From positions 1-19,373 of the forward strand of contig CAADWS010000029.1 in the NCBI GenBank assembly GCA_900752815.1: DNA of 19,373 nt, in the 5' to 3' direction. Source of the stretch: Bacteroidaceae bacterium (lineage in GTDB: Bacteria; Bacteroidota; Bacteroidia; Bacteroidales; Bacteroidaceae). The first letter of the stretch is position 1, and every line of letters begins with the position of its first letter. Positions 1 through 8,167 of the stretch are shown in pieces. The notes under the pieces are model-generated. The model saw nothing but the letters and a program-made list of their open reading frames with translations, searched no databases and was not told the DNA's origin. Both the position numbers and the translations under genes were made by a program.

Positions 1-98
1 CTTCTAATTTACTAAATATCAGCGATATGCGCAACCTTTCATACATAAATATTTTATCGATTTAATTCCGCCAACGGGTTATTATATATAATATATCT

Positions 99-389
99 CT
101 ATTTTATCTCCTCAAAGTCGATGTATTCTCCTTCATTTTTCTCAAACATTTTGCCGCCTTGCTTGTTTCTGGCTGTAGAATGGTAACCGGTTTCCCCGTT
201 TCCGTACTGTTTCCTTTCGCTGTTCGTGTATTGCTGTTGTTGGGACGCATTCCGGTTTTCTTTGTTTTTGCTTTTGAAATAGGCACGCAGCAACGTCCAC
301 AATACAGTGGGGGCGATAATAAGAAGGCCGAAGAACAGAATCAGCAAAGCAGCGATAATAAACAGAAACAATCCAAATATTGTGTGCAT
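99..389 (-). CDS. DUF4834 family small membrane protein
   Basis: A 96-residue protein of unknown function. Residues 1-35 are very hydrophobic and include a likely single membrane segment at about residues 5-33. This is followed by a basic, Gln/Asn-rich, low-complexity cytoplasmic or periplasmic tail and an acidic C-terminus ending EYIDFEEIK. This layout (N-terminal anchor, polar linker, conserved acidic YxDFEE end) matches the Bacteroidetes DUF4834 proteins as I remember them. The gene starts 48 bp after the pssA stop on the same strand, so it is probably the last gene of a psd-pssA transcript. No biochemical role is known to me. A role in the envelope or in phospholipid synthesis would be inference from position only. 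The stop is TAG on the minus strand. Confidence 0.8.
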   Translation of the reverse strand: MHTIFGLFLFIIAALLILFFGLLIIAPTVLWTLLRAYFKSKNKENRNASQQQQYTNSERKQYGNGETGYHSTARNKQGGKMFEKNEGEYIDFEEIK

Positions 390-437
390 ATTTTATATAT
401 TCTTTATCTACTATTTATGTATGCAACAACTGTGCCA

Positions 438-1151
438 TCATTTCTTCTTCTGGGCATTATTAAGAATTGACAATAAAATATAGACAATTATTACAAGTGC
501 AAAGCCCGTCCATCCGAACAATCCCAATAAGAGCAGACTGATGAGAATAAAGGCATATTTCAGTTTGTTATCCTTTATGGCAAAGCTCTTGAACTTGAGT
601 GCAAACATCGGGATTTCTGCCACGAGCAACCAGGAGGAAACCAATACGCCCGCAAGTATGGCCACGGCGGCATAGGGCCATTGAATCAGTTCGTTCAGCA
701 TTCCCACAGTAAATGCTCCCCAAAACAGGGCATTGGCAGGAGTGGGAAGTCCGATGAAAGATGTGGACTGGCGTTCGTCCAAATTGAATTTGGCTAGACG
801 CAGTGCAGAAAATGCGGCAATCAGGAAAGCGAAATAAGGCAGAATTGCGTTAATCCATTCTGTTTCGGTCAGGGGAGAAACGGCTCTGAGCAGCGAAAAC
901 ACGATGGCTGCTGGTGCAAAGCCGAAGGTGATGTCGTCGGCCAGCGAGTCAAGTTCCTTTCCGATGGGCGAGGAAACGTGGAGCAGGCGGGCACAGAACC
1001 CGTCGAAGAAGTCGAATACCGCTCCGCCGATGATAAAGGCCAGGGCAATTTCAAATTGTGCCATGAAGGCATAATAGGTAGCGATGCATCCGCATATCAG
1101 GTTGCAACAGGTGAGGGTGTTGGGAATATGCTTTTTCATGGGATAAAACAT
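438..1151 (-). CDS. pssA: CDP-diacylglycerol--serine O-phosphatidyltransferase
   Basis: A 237-residue integral membrane enzyme that makes phosphatidylserine from CDP-diacylglycerol and L-serine, the first step to phosphatidylethanolamine. The complete CDP-alcohol phosphotransferase signature D-x2-D-G-x2-A-R-x8-G-x3-D-x3-D is present, with D47, D50, G51, A54, R55, G64, D68 and D72. These residues bind the metal ion and the CDP moiety. Several hydrophobic helices follow, at roughly residues 75-90, 100-120, 130-175 and 200-230. The N-terminus reads MFYPMKKHIPNTLT. The second Met (start 1139) is the more usual start in the family, so the true protein may be 4 residues shorter. There is no Shine-Dalgarno sequence before either start. 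It lies 82 bp after psd, the next enzyme of the pathway, probably on the same transcript. Confidence 0.95.
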   Translation of the reverse strand: MFYPMKKHIPNTLTCCNLICGCIATYYAFMAQFEIALAFIIGGAVFDFFDGFCARLLHVSSPIGKELDSLADDITFGFAPAAIVFSLLRAVSPLTETEWINAILPYFAFLIAAFSALRLAKFNLDERQSTSFIGLPTPANALFWGAFTVGMLNELIQWPYAAVAILAGVLVSSWLLVAEIPMFALKFKSFAIKDNKLKYAFILISLLLLGLFGWTGFALVIIVYILLSILNNAQKKK

Positions 1152-1233
1152 TGAATGCCGTTTAGTATAACTGTGACTTGTCCACTGTTCGGATGCAACT
1201 GTAGCCGTAGAAAACGCGTATTGGAGAAACCGT

Positions 1234-1929
1234 TTAAGGTTTCAGTTTGGCAATGACCGTCTGATTACCCACTGTGGTCTGTCCCATTTTGGCAAGAACC
1301 TCAGTTCCGAGAGGCAGATAGATATCTACGCGTGAGCCGAATTTGATAAAGCCCATGTGTTCGTCTATGTAGCACTCTTCGTTGGCATTGGCATAGGTTA
1401 CGATGCGGCGAGCCACGGCTCCGGCCACTTGCCTGACCAACACTTCCTGTCCGGCAGGAGTTTCGATGACCACGGTCGAACGTTCGTTTTCCGTGCTGGC
1501 TTTGGGCAGCCAGGCCTTATGAAAGTTTCCGTTGTGATGTTTTACCATTTTGACGAATCCCTCTACAGGAAACCAGTTGGCATGTACGTTGGTGACGGAC
1601 ATGAAAATGGAAATCATCAGACGTCTGTCGTGGAAATATTCATTTTCATCCACTTCTTCAATGACAACGATGCGGCCGTCGGCGGCTGCAACTACAGTGT
1701 TTTCGGTTTCACCGTTGAAAAGTCGTATGGGGCAACGGAAGAAGTTGACAATAATCAGATAGAGAATGGTTGTAATGGCGAGAATGGCGTATACCGGAAT
1801 CATGGAGTAGTCCTTTAACCCGAAATAGGCAAGGCTGTTGATGATAATCCAGACTGTTATTCCCAGTATCAGCGTGTTGGTTCCTTCTCTGTGAAGGCGT
1901 ATTTTTTTGAGTCTTTTGATTCTGCCCAT
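1234..1929 (-). CDS. psd: phosphatidylserine decarboxylase (short, pyruvoyl-dependent)
   Basis: A 231-residue proenzyme that decarboxylates phosphatidylserine to phosphatidylethanolamine. One or two membrane helices lie at about residues 18-36 and 42-62. The catalytic domain follows. The family self-cleavage site is FGSR at 197-200, so S199 should become the pyruvoyl group of the small alpha chain. This is the short (archaeal/Bacteroidetes-like) GS type rather than the LGST motif of E. coli. By family comparison D84 (in ADGRI) and H116 (in NVHANWFP) are the likely other members of the Asp-His-Ser processing triad. It has its own promoter match 24 bp upstream and is followed by pssA, so the two phospholipid genes look co-expressed even though the gene order is the reverse of the pathway order. 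Confidence 0.95.
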   Translation of the reverse strand: MGRIKRLKKIRLHREGTNTLILGITVWIIINSLAYFGLKDYSMIPVYAILAITTILYLIIVNFFRCPIRLFNGETENTVVAAADGRIVVIEEVDENEYFHDRRLMISIFMSVTNVHANWFPVEGFVKMVKHHNGNFHKAWLPKASTENERSTVVIETPAGQEVLVRQVAGAVARRIVTYANANEECYIDEHMGFIKFGSRVDIYLPLGTEVLAKMGQTTVGNQTVIAKLKP

Positions 1930-1952
1930 TTTTTATTTTCAAATTATTATGG

Positions 1953-1984
1953 CAAAGGTACGTTCTTTTTGTCAAATGGCCAAG
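1953..1984 (-). promoter_or_regulatory. Bacteroidetes-type promoter of psd
   Basis: On the minus strand TACCTTTG (1953-1960) is an exact match to the -7 consensus TAnnTTTG. Exactly 20 bp upstream lies CTTG (1981-1984), a 3/4 match to the -33 TTTG. Transcription would start near 1946, leaving a leader of about 17 nt before the psd ATG. The 192-bp gap between cdaA and psd otherwise shows no gene, which supports a separate transcription unit for psd-pssA-DUF4834. Confidence 0.6.
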
Positions 1985-2121
1985 GATGAGTATTTGTTTC
2001 TGCCATTTTGAGCGGTTACCTGCCTTTTTCATCTCGATTTTTTATCTCTCAGACAATATTGCTGCGAGTGTAGCGTTCCGCCTGGTGGGAAAGTTTTGTC
2101 CGCGTGTGGTGTTTCCGGATT

Positions 2122-2892
2122 TTATTCTTCCCATTCGGTGGTCAGTGTACGTTCCAGTTCTTCTGGGGTGAGGCGGAGGTGCAGTTCGCCTTTTTGAGCG
2201 ATGGAGATGCCTCCAGTTTCTTCTGATATGATAATTGAAATGCAGTCGCTCTTTTGTGAAATGCCCAATGCGGCTCTGTGCCGGAGCCCGAGCGATTTGG
2301 GTATGTTTGAGTCGTGCGATACGGGGAGGATGCACCCGGCGGCTTTGATGCGCTTTTCGCTGATAATCATTGCGCCGTCGTGTAGGGGGCTGTTCTTGAA
2401 AAAGATATTTTCAATCAGCCGTTGGTTGATGTCGGCGTTGATGATGTCGCCCGACCGGATTTCGTCGTTCAGGGCAACAGCTTTTTCTATGACGATAAGG
2501 GCGCCTACTTTCTGCTTGCTCATGCTGATGCAGGCCAGAACGATGGGCATAATGTCTTCCCGGTGTATGCTGCTTTCCTGCTTGTGGCTGAAAAATCGCA
2601 GGATTCCTCCCAGATATCTGCGTGTGCCGATGGTGGAAAAGAATTGGCGGATTTCTTCCTGGAACAGAATGATGAGTGCCAGCGCACCCATGTTGACCAG
2701 TTTGTCCAGAATGCCTCCCAGCAATCGCATCTCAAAGACTTGGGAAACTAGAATCCATACCAGTATGAAGATGAGGATACCGGAAAAAATGTTGGCTGAA
2801 CTGGATTCCTTCATCAGCCGGTAGATGTAATAGAGCAGGAGCGCTACCAGAAAGACATCAACGACGTCGAGAATGCCTATGTCAAGAATCAT
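2122..2892 (-). CDS. cdaA: diadenylate cyclase CdaA (DisA_N/DAC domain)
   Basis: A 256-residue membrane-bound enzyme that joins two ATP into the second messenger cyclic di-AMP. Three hydrophobic helices occupy about residues 8-26, 35-53 and 64-78. A short linker follows, and then the DAC domain from about residue 105. Both diagnostic catalytic motifs are intact: DGA at 172-174 within LHDGAMI and RHR at 204-206 within LGLRHRAALG. Length and layout are those of CdaA (YbbP), not DisA. It lies 64 bp after folP on the same strand, the common Bacteroidetes arrangement (in Firmicutes cdaA usually sits with cdaR and glmM instead). No CdaR-like gene is visible here. c-di-AMP typically controls potassium and osmolyte transport and cell wall stress. 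The actual role here is inference from the family. Confidence 0.95.
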   Translation of the reverse strand: MILDIGILDVVDVFLVALLLYYIYRLMKESSSANIFSGILIFILVWILVSQVFEMRLLGGILDKLVNMGALALIILFQEEIRQFFSTIGTRRYLGGILRFFSHKQESSIHREDIMPIVLACISMSKQKVGALIVIEKAVALNDEIRSGDIINADINQRLIENIFFKNSPLHDGAMIISEKRIKAAGCILPVSHDSNIPKSLGLRHRAALGISQKSDCISIIISEETGGISIAQKGELHLRLTPEELERTLTTEWEE

Positions 2893-2956
2893 TTTGCGGG
2901 AAAGACGGTTTAAGGGGTCGTTTTTCTATATCTATATTGTTTGTAAACAGTGCGCT

Positions 2957-3823
2957 TTAATTCATGTGTGCCTCTTGGCTGCACAGTTTCATCTCTTGGA
3001 AAATGGCTACGCATTCTGCTGCGGCTTTTACGTCATGGACGCGGAGTATGTTGGCTCCGGCTGTCAGCGCGATGGTGTTGAGCACGGTGGTTCCGTTCAG
3101 GGCGTCGTCCGGATTGCCTCCCAGCAGCTTGTATATCATGGATTTTCTGGATATGCCGACCAATAGTGGCAGGTTGAATTCCCGGAACTCTCCGAGATGC
3201 CCCATGAGTTCATAATTGTGCTCCAGCGTTTTTCCGAATCCGAATCCCGGGTCCAGGATGATGTCTTTCACTCCCATGTCGCGCAGTGTGAGAATGCGTT
3301 CTGAAAAGTAGAGGAAGACTTCGCGCATTAGGTCGTCATAGTGAGGGGCCAGCTGCATGGTGCCCGGGGTGCCCTGCATGTGCATCAGAATGTAGGGGAC
3401 ACCGAGCTGGGCTACGCAACGGAACATGTTGCCGTCAAGTGCACCTCCTGAGATGTCATTGATGATGTGTGCACCTCCTTCTTCGATACACATCCGTGCA
3501 ACGTCCGCCCGGAAAGTGTCAACTGAGATGAGGGCGCCGGGTACTTCGCGTCTGACAATGGCCAAAGCCTGGCGCAGACGTTCCATTTCCTCGTCAACGG
3601 GCACTTCTCCGGCACCCGGGCGTGAGGAATAGGCACCGATGTCAATGATATTGCCTCCTTCGGCTATGATTTGCCGGGCGCGGCGGGCGATTTCTTTTTC
3701 GGTCTGCATCCGGCTTTCTGCATAGAAAGAGTCGGGGGTCACGTTCAGAATGCCCATGACCAGTGGACGATCCAACTCAACGAGCTGACCGCCTGCGTTG
3801 ATGGAATATTGCGGGGAAGCCAT
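2957..3823 (-). CDS. folP: dihydropteroate synthase
   Basis: A 288-residue cytoplasmic TIM-barrel enzyme that condenses 6-hydroxymethyl-dihydropterin pyrophosphate with p-aminobenzoate to give 7,8-dihydropteroate (folate synthesis, the sulfonamide target). All signature segments are present in order: GILNVTPDSF (24-33), the mobile loop DIGAYSSRPGA (61-71), SVDTF (100-104), INDISGG (121-127), LDPGFGFGKT (190-199), SRKS (225-228) and RVHD (261-264). The second loop has SSRPG rather than the more common STRPG, a conservative change. I see no insertion in the loops typical of transferred sul genes, so this should be the native, sulfonamide-sensitive type (inference). It is divergent from murF across 118 bp and upstream of cdaA. 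Confidence 0.97.
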   Translation of the reverse strand: MASPQYSINAGGQLVELDRPLVMGILNVTPDSFYAESRMQTEKEIARRARQIIAEGGNIIDIGAYSSRPGAGEVPVDEEMERLRQALAIVRREVPGALISVDTFRADVARMCIEEGGAHIINDISGGALDGNMFRCVAQLGVPYILMHMQGTPGTMQLAPHYDDLMREVFLYFSERILTLRDMGVKDIILDPGFGFGKTLEHNYELMGHLGEFREFNLPLLVGISRKSMIYKLLGGNPDDALNGTTVLNTIALTAGANILRVHDVKAAAECVAIFQEMKLCSQEAHMN

Positions 3824-3853
3824 CGGTTTATATCTGCGTAGTGAATTTTACTG

Positions 3854-3861
3854 CAAATTTA
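3854..3861 (-). promoter_or_regulatory. possible -7 box for folP
   Basis: On the minus strand TAAATTTG matches TAnnTTTG exactly, 30 bp before the folP start. No good TTTG-like -33 element lies 19-21 bp upstream, so this rests on one box only. Confidence 0.4.
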
Positions 3862-3905
3862 AGCAGAATATTTAGTTATTCGTGGGGCGATCCTTGATTT
3901 TTGTC

Positions 3906-3913
3906 TAACTTCG
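3906..3913 (+). promoter_or_regulatory. possible -7 box for murF
   Basis: TAACTTCG matches 7 of 8 positions of TAnnTTTG and lies 28 bp before the murF ATG. It is followed by GCGCC, as is common after such boxes. I see no -33 element at the proper spacing, so confidence is low. The folP and murF candidate boxes point away from each other within the 118-bp divergent region. Confidence 0.35.
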
Positions 3914-3941
3914 CGCCGTAATCGATGAATATTTTGCTAAA

Positions 3942-5234
3942 ATGAGTATTTCGGATTTATATCAGATTTTCTGTCAGCATTCGCAGATTACTACGGATAC
4001 GCGTGACTGTCCGGCAGATTCCATTTTTTTTGCTCTTCGCGGTGAAACCTTTGACGGGAATGCCTTTGCTTCCCAGGCACTTGCCAGGGGGTGTGCCTTT
4101 GCGGTGGTCGATGATGCCTCCGTGGTGAGGGATGAGCGCTATCTGCTGGTCGACAATGTGCTGGAAACCTTGCAGCAGTTGGCGGCCTTTCATCGTCGGC
4201 AGCTGGCCATACCGGTGTTGCAGATAACGGGTACGAACGGGAAAACCACGACGAAGGAACTGGTGGCAGCCGTGCTTTCGGAAAAATATCGTGTCCTTTA
4301 TACCCAGGGAAATTTCAATAATCATATAGGAGTGCCAAAGACGCTGCTCCGCCTGACGGCTGAACACGAGATAGCGGTCATTGAAACCGGTGCCAATCAT
4401 CCGGGAGAAATTGCGGCATTGAGCCGTATTGTACAGGCAGACTGCGGGTTGATAACCAATGTCGGAAAAGCACATCTGGAGGGGTTCGGTTCCTTTGAAG
4501 GTGTCATTCAGACGAAAGGGGAATTATATGATGCCCTTCGTAAACGTGACGGCGGCTTTATTTTTCTCAACGGCGACAATCCGCACCTGGCGGCCATCGC
4601 AACCGGTTTGCCTGCCGTGACCTACGGGCATCCGGGCAAAGGTTATGACGTTGAAGGTGAAGTCGTGGCCTGTACGCCCTTTTTGCAGTTGCGTTGGCGA
4701 TCCCGTGGGGGAGAGTGGCAGACCGTAGATACCCGTCTGGTAGGAAATTATAATCTGGACAACGCGTTGGCGGCTGTGGCCGTGGGGTTGTGTTTTGGCG
4801 TGGAGCCTTCCAGCATCACCCGTGCGCTGTCTGAATATCAGCCCACCAATAGCCGTTCCGAGATGAAGAAAACTCTTTATAATGAGTTGATTGTTGATGC
4901 TTACAACGCGAATCCTACGAGTATGCAGGCTGCGCTGCAAAACTTCCGTTCGTTTTCGCATCCGAAGAAAATGTTGATTTTGGGCGAGATGCGGGAACTG
5001 GGCACAGCTTCCGCGGAAGAGCACAGACAGGTGGCCGAACTGGCCCGTGAGGTGGGGTGCTCTGAAGTGTGGCTGGTCGGACATGAGTTCAAGCCATTTG
5101 CCGCCGGAGCCGTTTATTTTGAAAATGTGGACGAAGTCAAGGCTCATTTGGCGGCACATCCGGTGACCGGCGCTTTGATTCTCATTAAGGGAAGTAACGG
5201 CACCAAACTGTTTCAGTTGCCTGATTGCCTGTGA
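3942..5234 (+). CDS. murF: UDP-N-acetylmuramoyl-tripeptide--D-alanyl-D-alanine ligase
   Basis: A 430-residue cytoplasmic Mur ligase that adds D-Ala-D-Ala to the UDP-MurNAc-tripeptide in an ATP-dependent reaction, the last cytoplasmic step in making the peptidoglycan stem peptide. The N-terminal substrate domain contains TTDTRDCPADSIFFALRG-like residues (17-34). The ATP loop GTNGKTT is at 97-103, followed by NFNNHIGVP (124-132) and the ETGANHPGEI segment (148-157). GKAHLEGFGS (175-184) follows, then GNYNLDNALAA and the DAYNANPTSM segment typical of MurF at the start of the C-terminal domain. Length fits the family. It stands alone rather than in a dcw cluster, which is usual for MurF in Bacteroidetes. 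It is followed by 242 bp without a gene before pta. Confidence 0.96.
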   Translation: MSISDLYQIFCQHSQITTDTRDCPADSIFFALRGETFDGNAFASQALARGCAFAVVDDASVVRDERYLLVDNVLETLQQLAAFHRRQLAIPVLQITGTNGKTTTKELVAAVLSEKYRVLYTQGNFNNHIGVPKTLLRLTAEHEIAVIETGANHPGEIAALSRIVQADCGLITNVGKAHLEGFGSFEGVIQTKGELYDALRKRDGGFIFLNGDNPHLAAIATGLPAVTYGHPGKGYDVEGEVVACTPFLQLRWRSRGGEWQTVDTRLVGNYNLDNALAAVAVGLCFGVEPSSITRALSEYQPTNSRSEMKKTLYNELIVDAYNANPTSMQAALQNFRSFSHPKKMLILGEMRELGTASAEEHRQVAELAREVGCSEVWLVGHEFKPFAAGAVYFENVDEVKAHLAAHPVTGALILIKGSNGTKLFQLPDCL

Positions 5235-5374
5235 CCCCCTTTGCCGGTATGGGCTGTCCGGACTGGTCTTGCTAAATGGCCCGAAGGAAGCGCTGCCGCG
5301 TTCTTTTGGAAGGTAACATTGTTCCTTCTTTGCAAAATAGACATGACAAAAGGAGTTGTAAATGATTTTTTTCG

Positions 5375-5382
5375 TAATTTTG
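5375..5382 (+). promoter_or_regulatory. -7 box upstream of pta
   Basis: TAATTTTG fits TAnnTTTG exactly. No TTTG is found 19-21 bp upstream. If used, it gives a leader of roughly 88 nt before the pta ATG. That leader contains a weak CTGCC/GGCAG hairpin (about 5408-5423), and I recognise no known riboswitch in it. The rest of the murF-pta gap (5235-5374) shows nothing I can name. Confidence 0.45.
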
Positions 5383-5476
5383 CGGCGGAAAAGCGAACCT
5401 GTTGCTGCCTGGGTGGCGGCAGACGGGCTTTCCCTGCAAGAAAATAGCGCAACAACTGTTTATAATCCATAAGAAT

Positions 5477-6499
5477 ATGAGTTTAATTGAACAACTGATT
5501 GCTCGTGCAAAAGCTGACAAGCAGCGTATTGTGTTGCCCGAGGGTACTGAGGAGCGAACCTTGAAGGCCGCCAACCAGATTCTGACAGATGGTGTGGCCG
5601 ATCTCATTTTGATAGGCAATCCGCAGGAAATTGAGGAGAAAGCCAAGGAATGGGGTCTGGGGAATATTTACAAAGCCACTATTGTGGACCCGCTGAATCA
5701 TCCCAAGCAGGAAGAATATGCGCAGTTGCTGGCCCAGCTCCGTGCCAAGAAAGGCATGACCATTGAGCAGGCTCGCGAGTTGGTTAAGAATCCGCTCTAT
5801 TTGGGCTGTCTCATCATCAAGAGCGGCGATGCTGACGGACAGTTGGCTGGTGCCAAGAACACCACCGGCGATGTGCTCCGTCCGGCATTGCAGATTATCA
5901 AGACCACTCCGGGCATCACTTGCGTTTCGGGTGCCATGCTTTTGTTGACCATAGCTCCCGAATGTGGCGACAACGGCATCATTGTCATGGGCGATGTTGC
6001 CGTGACTCCGGTGCCTGATGCACAGCAGTTGGCGCAGATTGCCGTTTGCACGGCGCGCACAGCCAAGGCAGTTGCCGGCATCGAACCGCGTGTGGCCATG
6101 CTGAGCTTCTCTTCTAAGGGCTCGGCCAAGCACGAGGATGTGGATAAGGTAGTCGAAGCACTGTCGCTGGCTAAGGAGATGGATCCTTCGCTGATGATCG
6201 ACGGCGAACTTCAGGCCGATGCCGCACTCGTTCCGTCAGTAGGCCAGAGCAAGGCTCCGGGCAGCCCCGTTGCCGGCAAGGCCAACGTCCTGGTCGTACC
6301 CCGTTTGGAAGTGGGAAATATCGGCTACAAGCTCGTTGAGCGTTTGGGACATGCCACAGCTATCGGCCCAATCCTGCAAGGTATTGCCCGTCCGGTGAAC
6401 GACCTTTCTCGTGGCTGTTCCATCGAGGATATTTACCGTATGGTAGCCATCACGGCCAACCAGGCCATTGCTGCAAAGAACAGCGAGGCTTGTAAGTAA
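5477..6499 (+). CDS. pta: phosphate acetyltransferase
   Basis: A 340-residue single-domain PTA_PTB enzyme that converts acetyl-CoA and phosphate to acetyl phosphate and CoA, the first step of acetate fermentation. The reading frame is open upstream to an ATG at 5402, but I chose 5477 because the protein then begins MSLIEQLIARAKADKQRIVL, the usual family start. The extra 25 residues have no family resemblance. Typical features include VLPEG near residue 20, KNTTGDVLRPALQ and GDVAVTPVPDAQQLAQIA in the middle, SKGSAKHED, DGELQADAA, and the C-terminal GPILQGIARPVNDLSRGCS active-site region. This is the short form without the N-terminal regulatory domain seen in E. coli Pta. ackA follows 274 bp downstream. 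Confidence 0.97.
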   Translation: MSLIEQLIARAKADKQRIVLPEGTEERTLKAANQILTDGVADLILIGNPQEIEEKAKEWGLGNIYKATIVDPLNHPKQEEYAQLLAQLRAKKGMTIEQARELVKNPLYLGCLIIKSGDADGQLAGAKNTTGDVLRPALQIIKTTPGITCVSGAMLLLTIAPECGDNGIIVMGDVAVTPVPDAQQLAQIAVCTARTAKAVAGIEPRVAMLSFSSKGSAKHEDVDKVVEALSLAKEMDPSLMIDGELQADAALVPSVGQSKAPGSPVAGKANVLVVPRLEVGNIGYKLVERLGHATAIGPILQGIARPVNDLSRGCSIEDIYRMVAITANQAIAAKNSEACK

Positions 6500-6534
6500 A
6501 AACTGCCGGTATTTTTTTCTGTGACAGTTACAAT

Positions 6535-6572
6535 TTCGCCGCAGATGTACATTTGCGTATGTTTGCGGCGAA
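6535..6572 (+). other. stem-loop between pta and ackA
   Basis: TTCGCCGCA (6535-6543) is exactly complementary to TGCGGCGAA (6564-6572). The pairing continues inward through GATGTAC/GTATGTT with G-U pairs, giving a stem of about 16 bp closed by a 6-nt loop (6551-6556). It begins 36 bp after the pta stop. The next bases are not T-rich, so a classical rho-independent terminator is unlikely. It could instead stabilise the pta end of the message, mark a processing site, or tune ackA expression. Only the structure is seen; the role is inference. Confidence 0.5.
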
Positions 6573-6773
6573 TCGTTTAACGAATCTGCCGGCAAAAAGC
6601 GCTGCCTGTTGCGGCATTGCATTGGGGTACGTTTCGTAACCGTTTTTGGCAGTGCCTTTGGTGGCATGCGGGTTCTGCAGTCCGCAGTGCATGCGGATTT
6701 CCCGGGCTCACCGGTCGGGGGCTTGTGCAGACTGGCTTGTGGAAAATAATATTAAAAGGAATAAATAATAACA

Positions 6774-7967
6774 ATGAAAATCTTAGTAATCAATTGTGGC
6801 AGTTCCTCCATCAAATACAAACTGTATGAGATGGACGACAAATCTGTTCTTGCTGCCGGAGGCATCGAGAAAATCGGTCTGGAAGGTTCGTTCCTGAAGA
6901 CGAAAATCAATGGTGAAACCAAAATTATTGATTCTCCGTGCCCTACACATACGGAAGGCATCAAGTTGATGTTTGATACGCTGCTGAATCCCGAATACGG
7001 TGCAATCAAGAATTTGGATGAAATCTCTGCAGCCGGACACAGAATTGTGGCAGGAGGCCGTTTCACCGAAAGTCAGATTGTTACCGATGCCATGCTTGAG
7101 GAATGGAAGCAGTACATGGACTTGGCTCCGCTGCACAGCCCGGCTCATCTGAAGGGCTATCAGGCAGTCAAGAGCATGTTGCCCAATCTGCCTCAGGTCT
7201 TTGTGTTCGATACGGCTTTCCATCAGTCAATGCCGGCCAAGTGCTATATGTATGCCGTGCCCTACAAGTATTACGAAAACAACAATATCCGCCGTTGGGG
7301 TGCACATGGCACCAGCCACCGTTTCGTGACGGCCCGTGTGGCTGAAATTCTGGGCGAAAAACCCGAAAATCTGAAGATTATTACTTGTCACATCGGTAAC
7401 GGCGCTTCTGTTTCGGCCGTAAAGGATGGCAAGTGCTTTGAAACTTCCATGGGTCTTACTCCGTTGGAAGGCCTGATGATGGGTACGCGTTCCGGCGATA
7501 TCGACGCTTCTGCGGTGCTGGCCATCATGAAGGCCGAAGGACTGGATGCAGATCAGATGAGCGATCTTTTGAACAAGCAGAGCGGTGTTTATGGTATTTC
7601 CGGCGTTTCCAGCGATATGCGCGAAGTGGAAAAGGCTGCAAATGAAGGTAACGAGCGTGCCCTTTTGGCTTTGGAAATGTATTCACACCGCATCAAGAAG
7701 TATATCGGTTCCTATGCAGCCATCATGGGTGGAGTCGACGTAATTGTCTTCACTGCCGGTGTGGGCGAGCATCAGTGGGATGTGCGTCTCAATTCTACTT
7801 CCGGCCTTGAATTCCTCGGCATCAAGCTGGATGAGGAGAAGAACCGCAAGAACAATGGCGAAGAGGAGATTATTTCTGCCAGCGACAGCCGCGTGAAGGT
7901 AGTTGTAGTTCCCACTGATGAGGAACTGATGATTGCCAGTGACACGTTGGCTTTGGTGCAGAAGTAA
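6774..7967 (+). CDS. ackA: acetate kinase
   Basis: A 397-residue ASKHA-fold kinase that transfers phosphate from acetyl phosphate to ADP, giving acetate and ATP. It works as a pair with the upstream pta. Family residues are in place: N7 in MKILVINCGSSS, R90 in GHRIVAGG, D146 in VFDTAFHQS, H178 in GAHGTSHR, R239 in MGTRSGDIDAS, the FTAGVGEH segment near residue 325, and E383/E384 in VPTDEELMIA. The start is clear because the conserved N-terminus begins directly at the ATG. The gap from pta (274 bp) has no good -7/-33 promoter match, so co-transcription with pta is likely. A strong intrinsic terminator follows 38 bp downstream. Confidence 0.98.
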   Translation: MKILVINCGSSSIKYKLYEMDDKSVLAAGGIEKIGLEGSFLKTKINGETKIIDSPCPTHTEGIKLMFDTLLNPEYGAIKNLDEISAAGHRIVAGGRFTESQIVTDAMLEEWKQYMDLAPLHSPAHLKGYQAVKSMLPNLPQVFVFDTAFHQSMPAKCYMYAVPYKYYENNNIRRWGAHGTSHRFVTARVAEILGEKPENLKIITCHIGNGASVSAVKDGKCFETSMGLTPLEGLMMGTRSGDIDASAVLAIMKAEGLDADQMSDLLNKQSGVYGISGVSSDMREVEKAANEGNERALLALEMYSHRIKKYIGSYAAIMGGVDVIVFTAGVGEHQWDVRLNSTSGLEFLGIKLDEEKNRKNNGEEEIISASDSRVKVVVVPTDEELMIASDTLALVQK

Positions 7968-8004
7968 GCTAGCATCCTGACAACCTTGTTTTTGTTACCA
8001 TAGC

Positions 8005-8036
8005 AGCCTCGGGAGATTTGTCTTCCGGGGCTTTTT
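8005..8036 (+). terminator. rho-independent terminator of pta-ackA
   Basis: AGCCTCGGGAGA (8005-8016) pairs over 12 positions (two G-U pairs) with TCTTCCGGGGCT (8021-8032), with loop TTTG, followed directly by a T run to 8036. This is a textbook intrinsic terminator 38 bp after the ackA stop. Confidence 0.9.
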
Positions 8037-8129
8037 AATGAAGAGGCAACAGTCTGTTCCGTTTTCTGTGTTGCCCTATGTTGGGAGGGGGCATTGTCAA
8101 ATTTATTGGTTAATGAATCTTAACGAAAA

Positions 8130-8161
8130 TTTGGATTTCGGGGAAAAATGTGTTATATTTG
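8130..8161 (+). promoter_or_regulatory. near-perfect sigma-ABfr promoter with no gene behind it
   Basis: TTTG (8130-8133), a 20-bp spacer and TATATTTG (8154-8161) match both promoter elements fully at the preferred spacing, the best promoter match in the window. Transcription should start near 8168. No convincing protein gene follows; a terminator comes within about 50 bp. Confidence 0.65.
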
Positions 8162-8167
8162 TATTGC

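Noticed and set aside
1357..1818. 153-codon plus-strand frame over psd
   Set aside because: Shadow of the intact psd gene, which has the GS self-cleavage motif; the antisense product has no recognisable feature.
2042..2064. CTCAGACAATATTG region as a terminator for cdaA
   Set aside because: The weak hairpin has its T-rich side on the plus strand, so it is on the wrong side for a minus-strand transcript, and pairing is imperfect.
4524..5159. 211-codon minus-strand frame over murF
   Set aside because: Antisense to MurF with all conserved motifs; no signal of its own.
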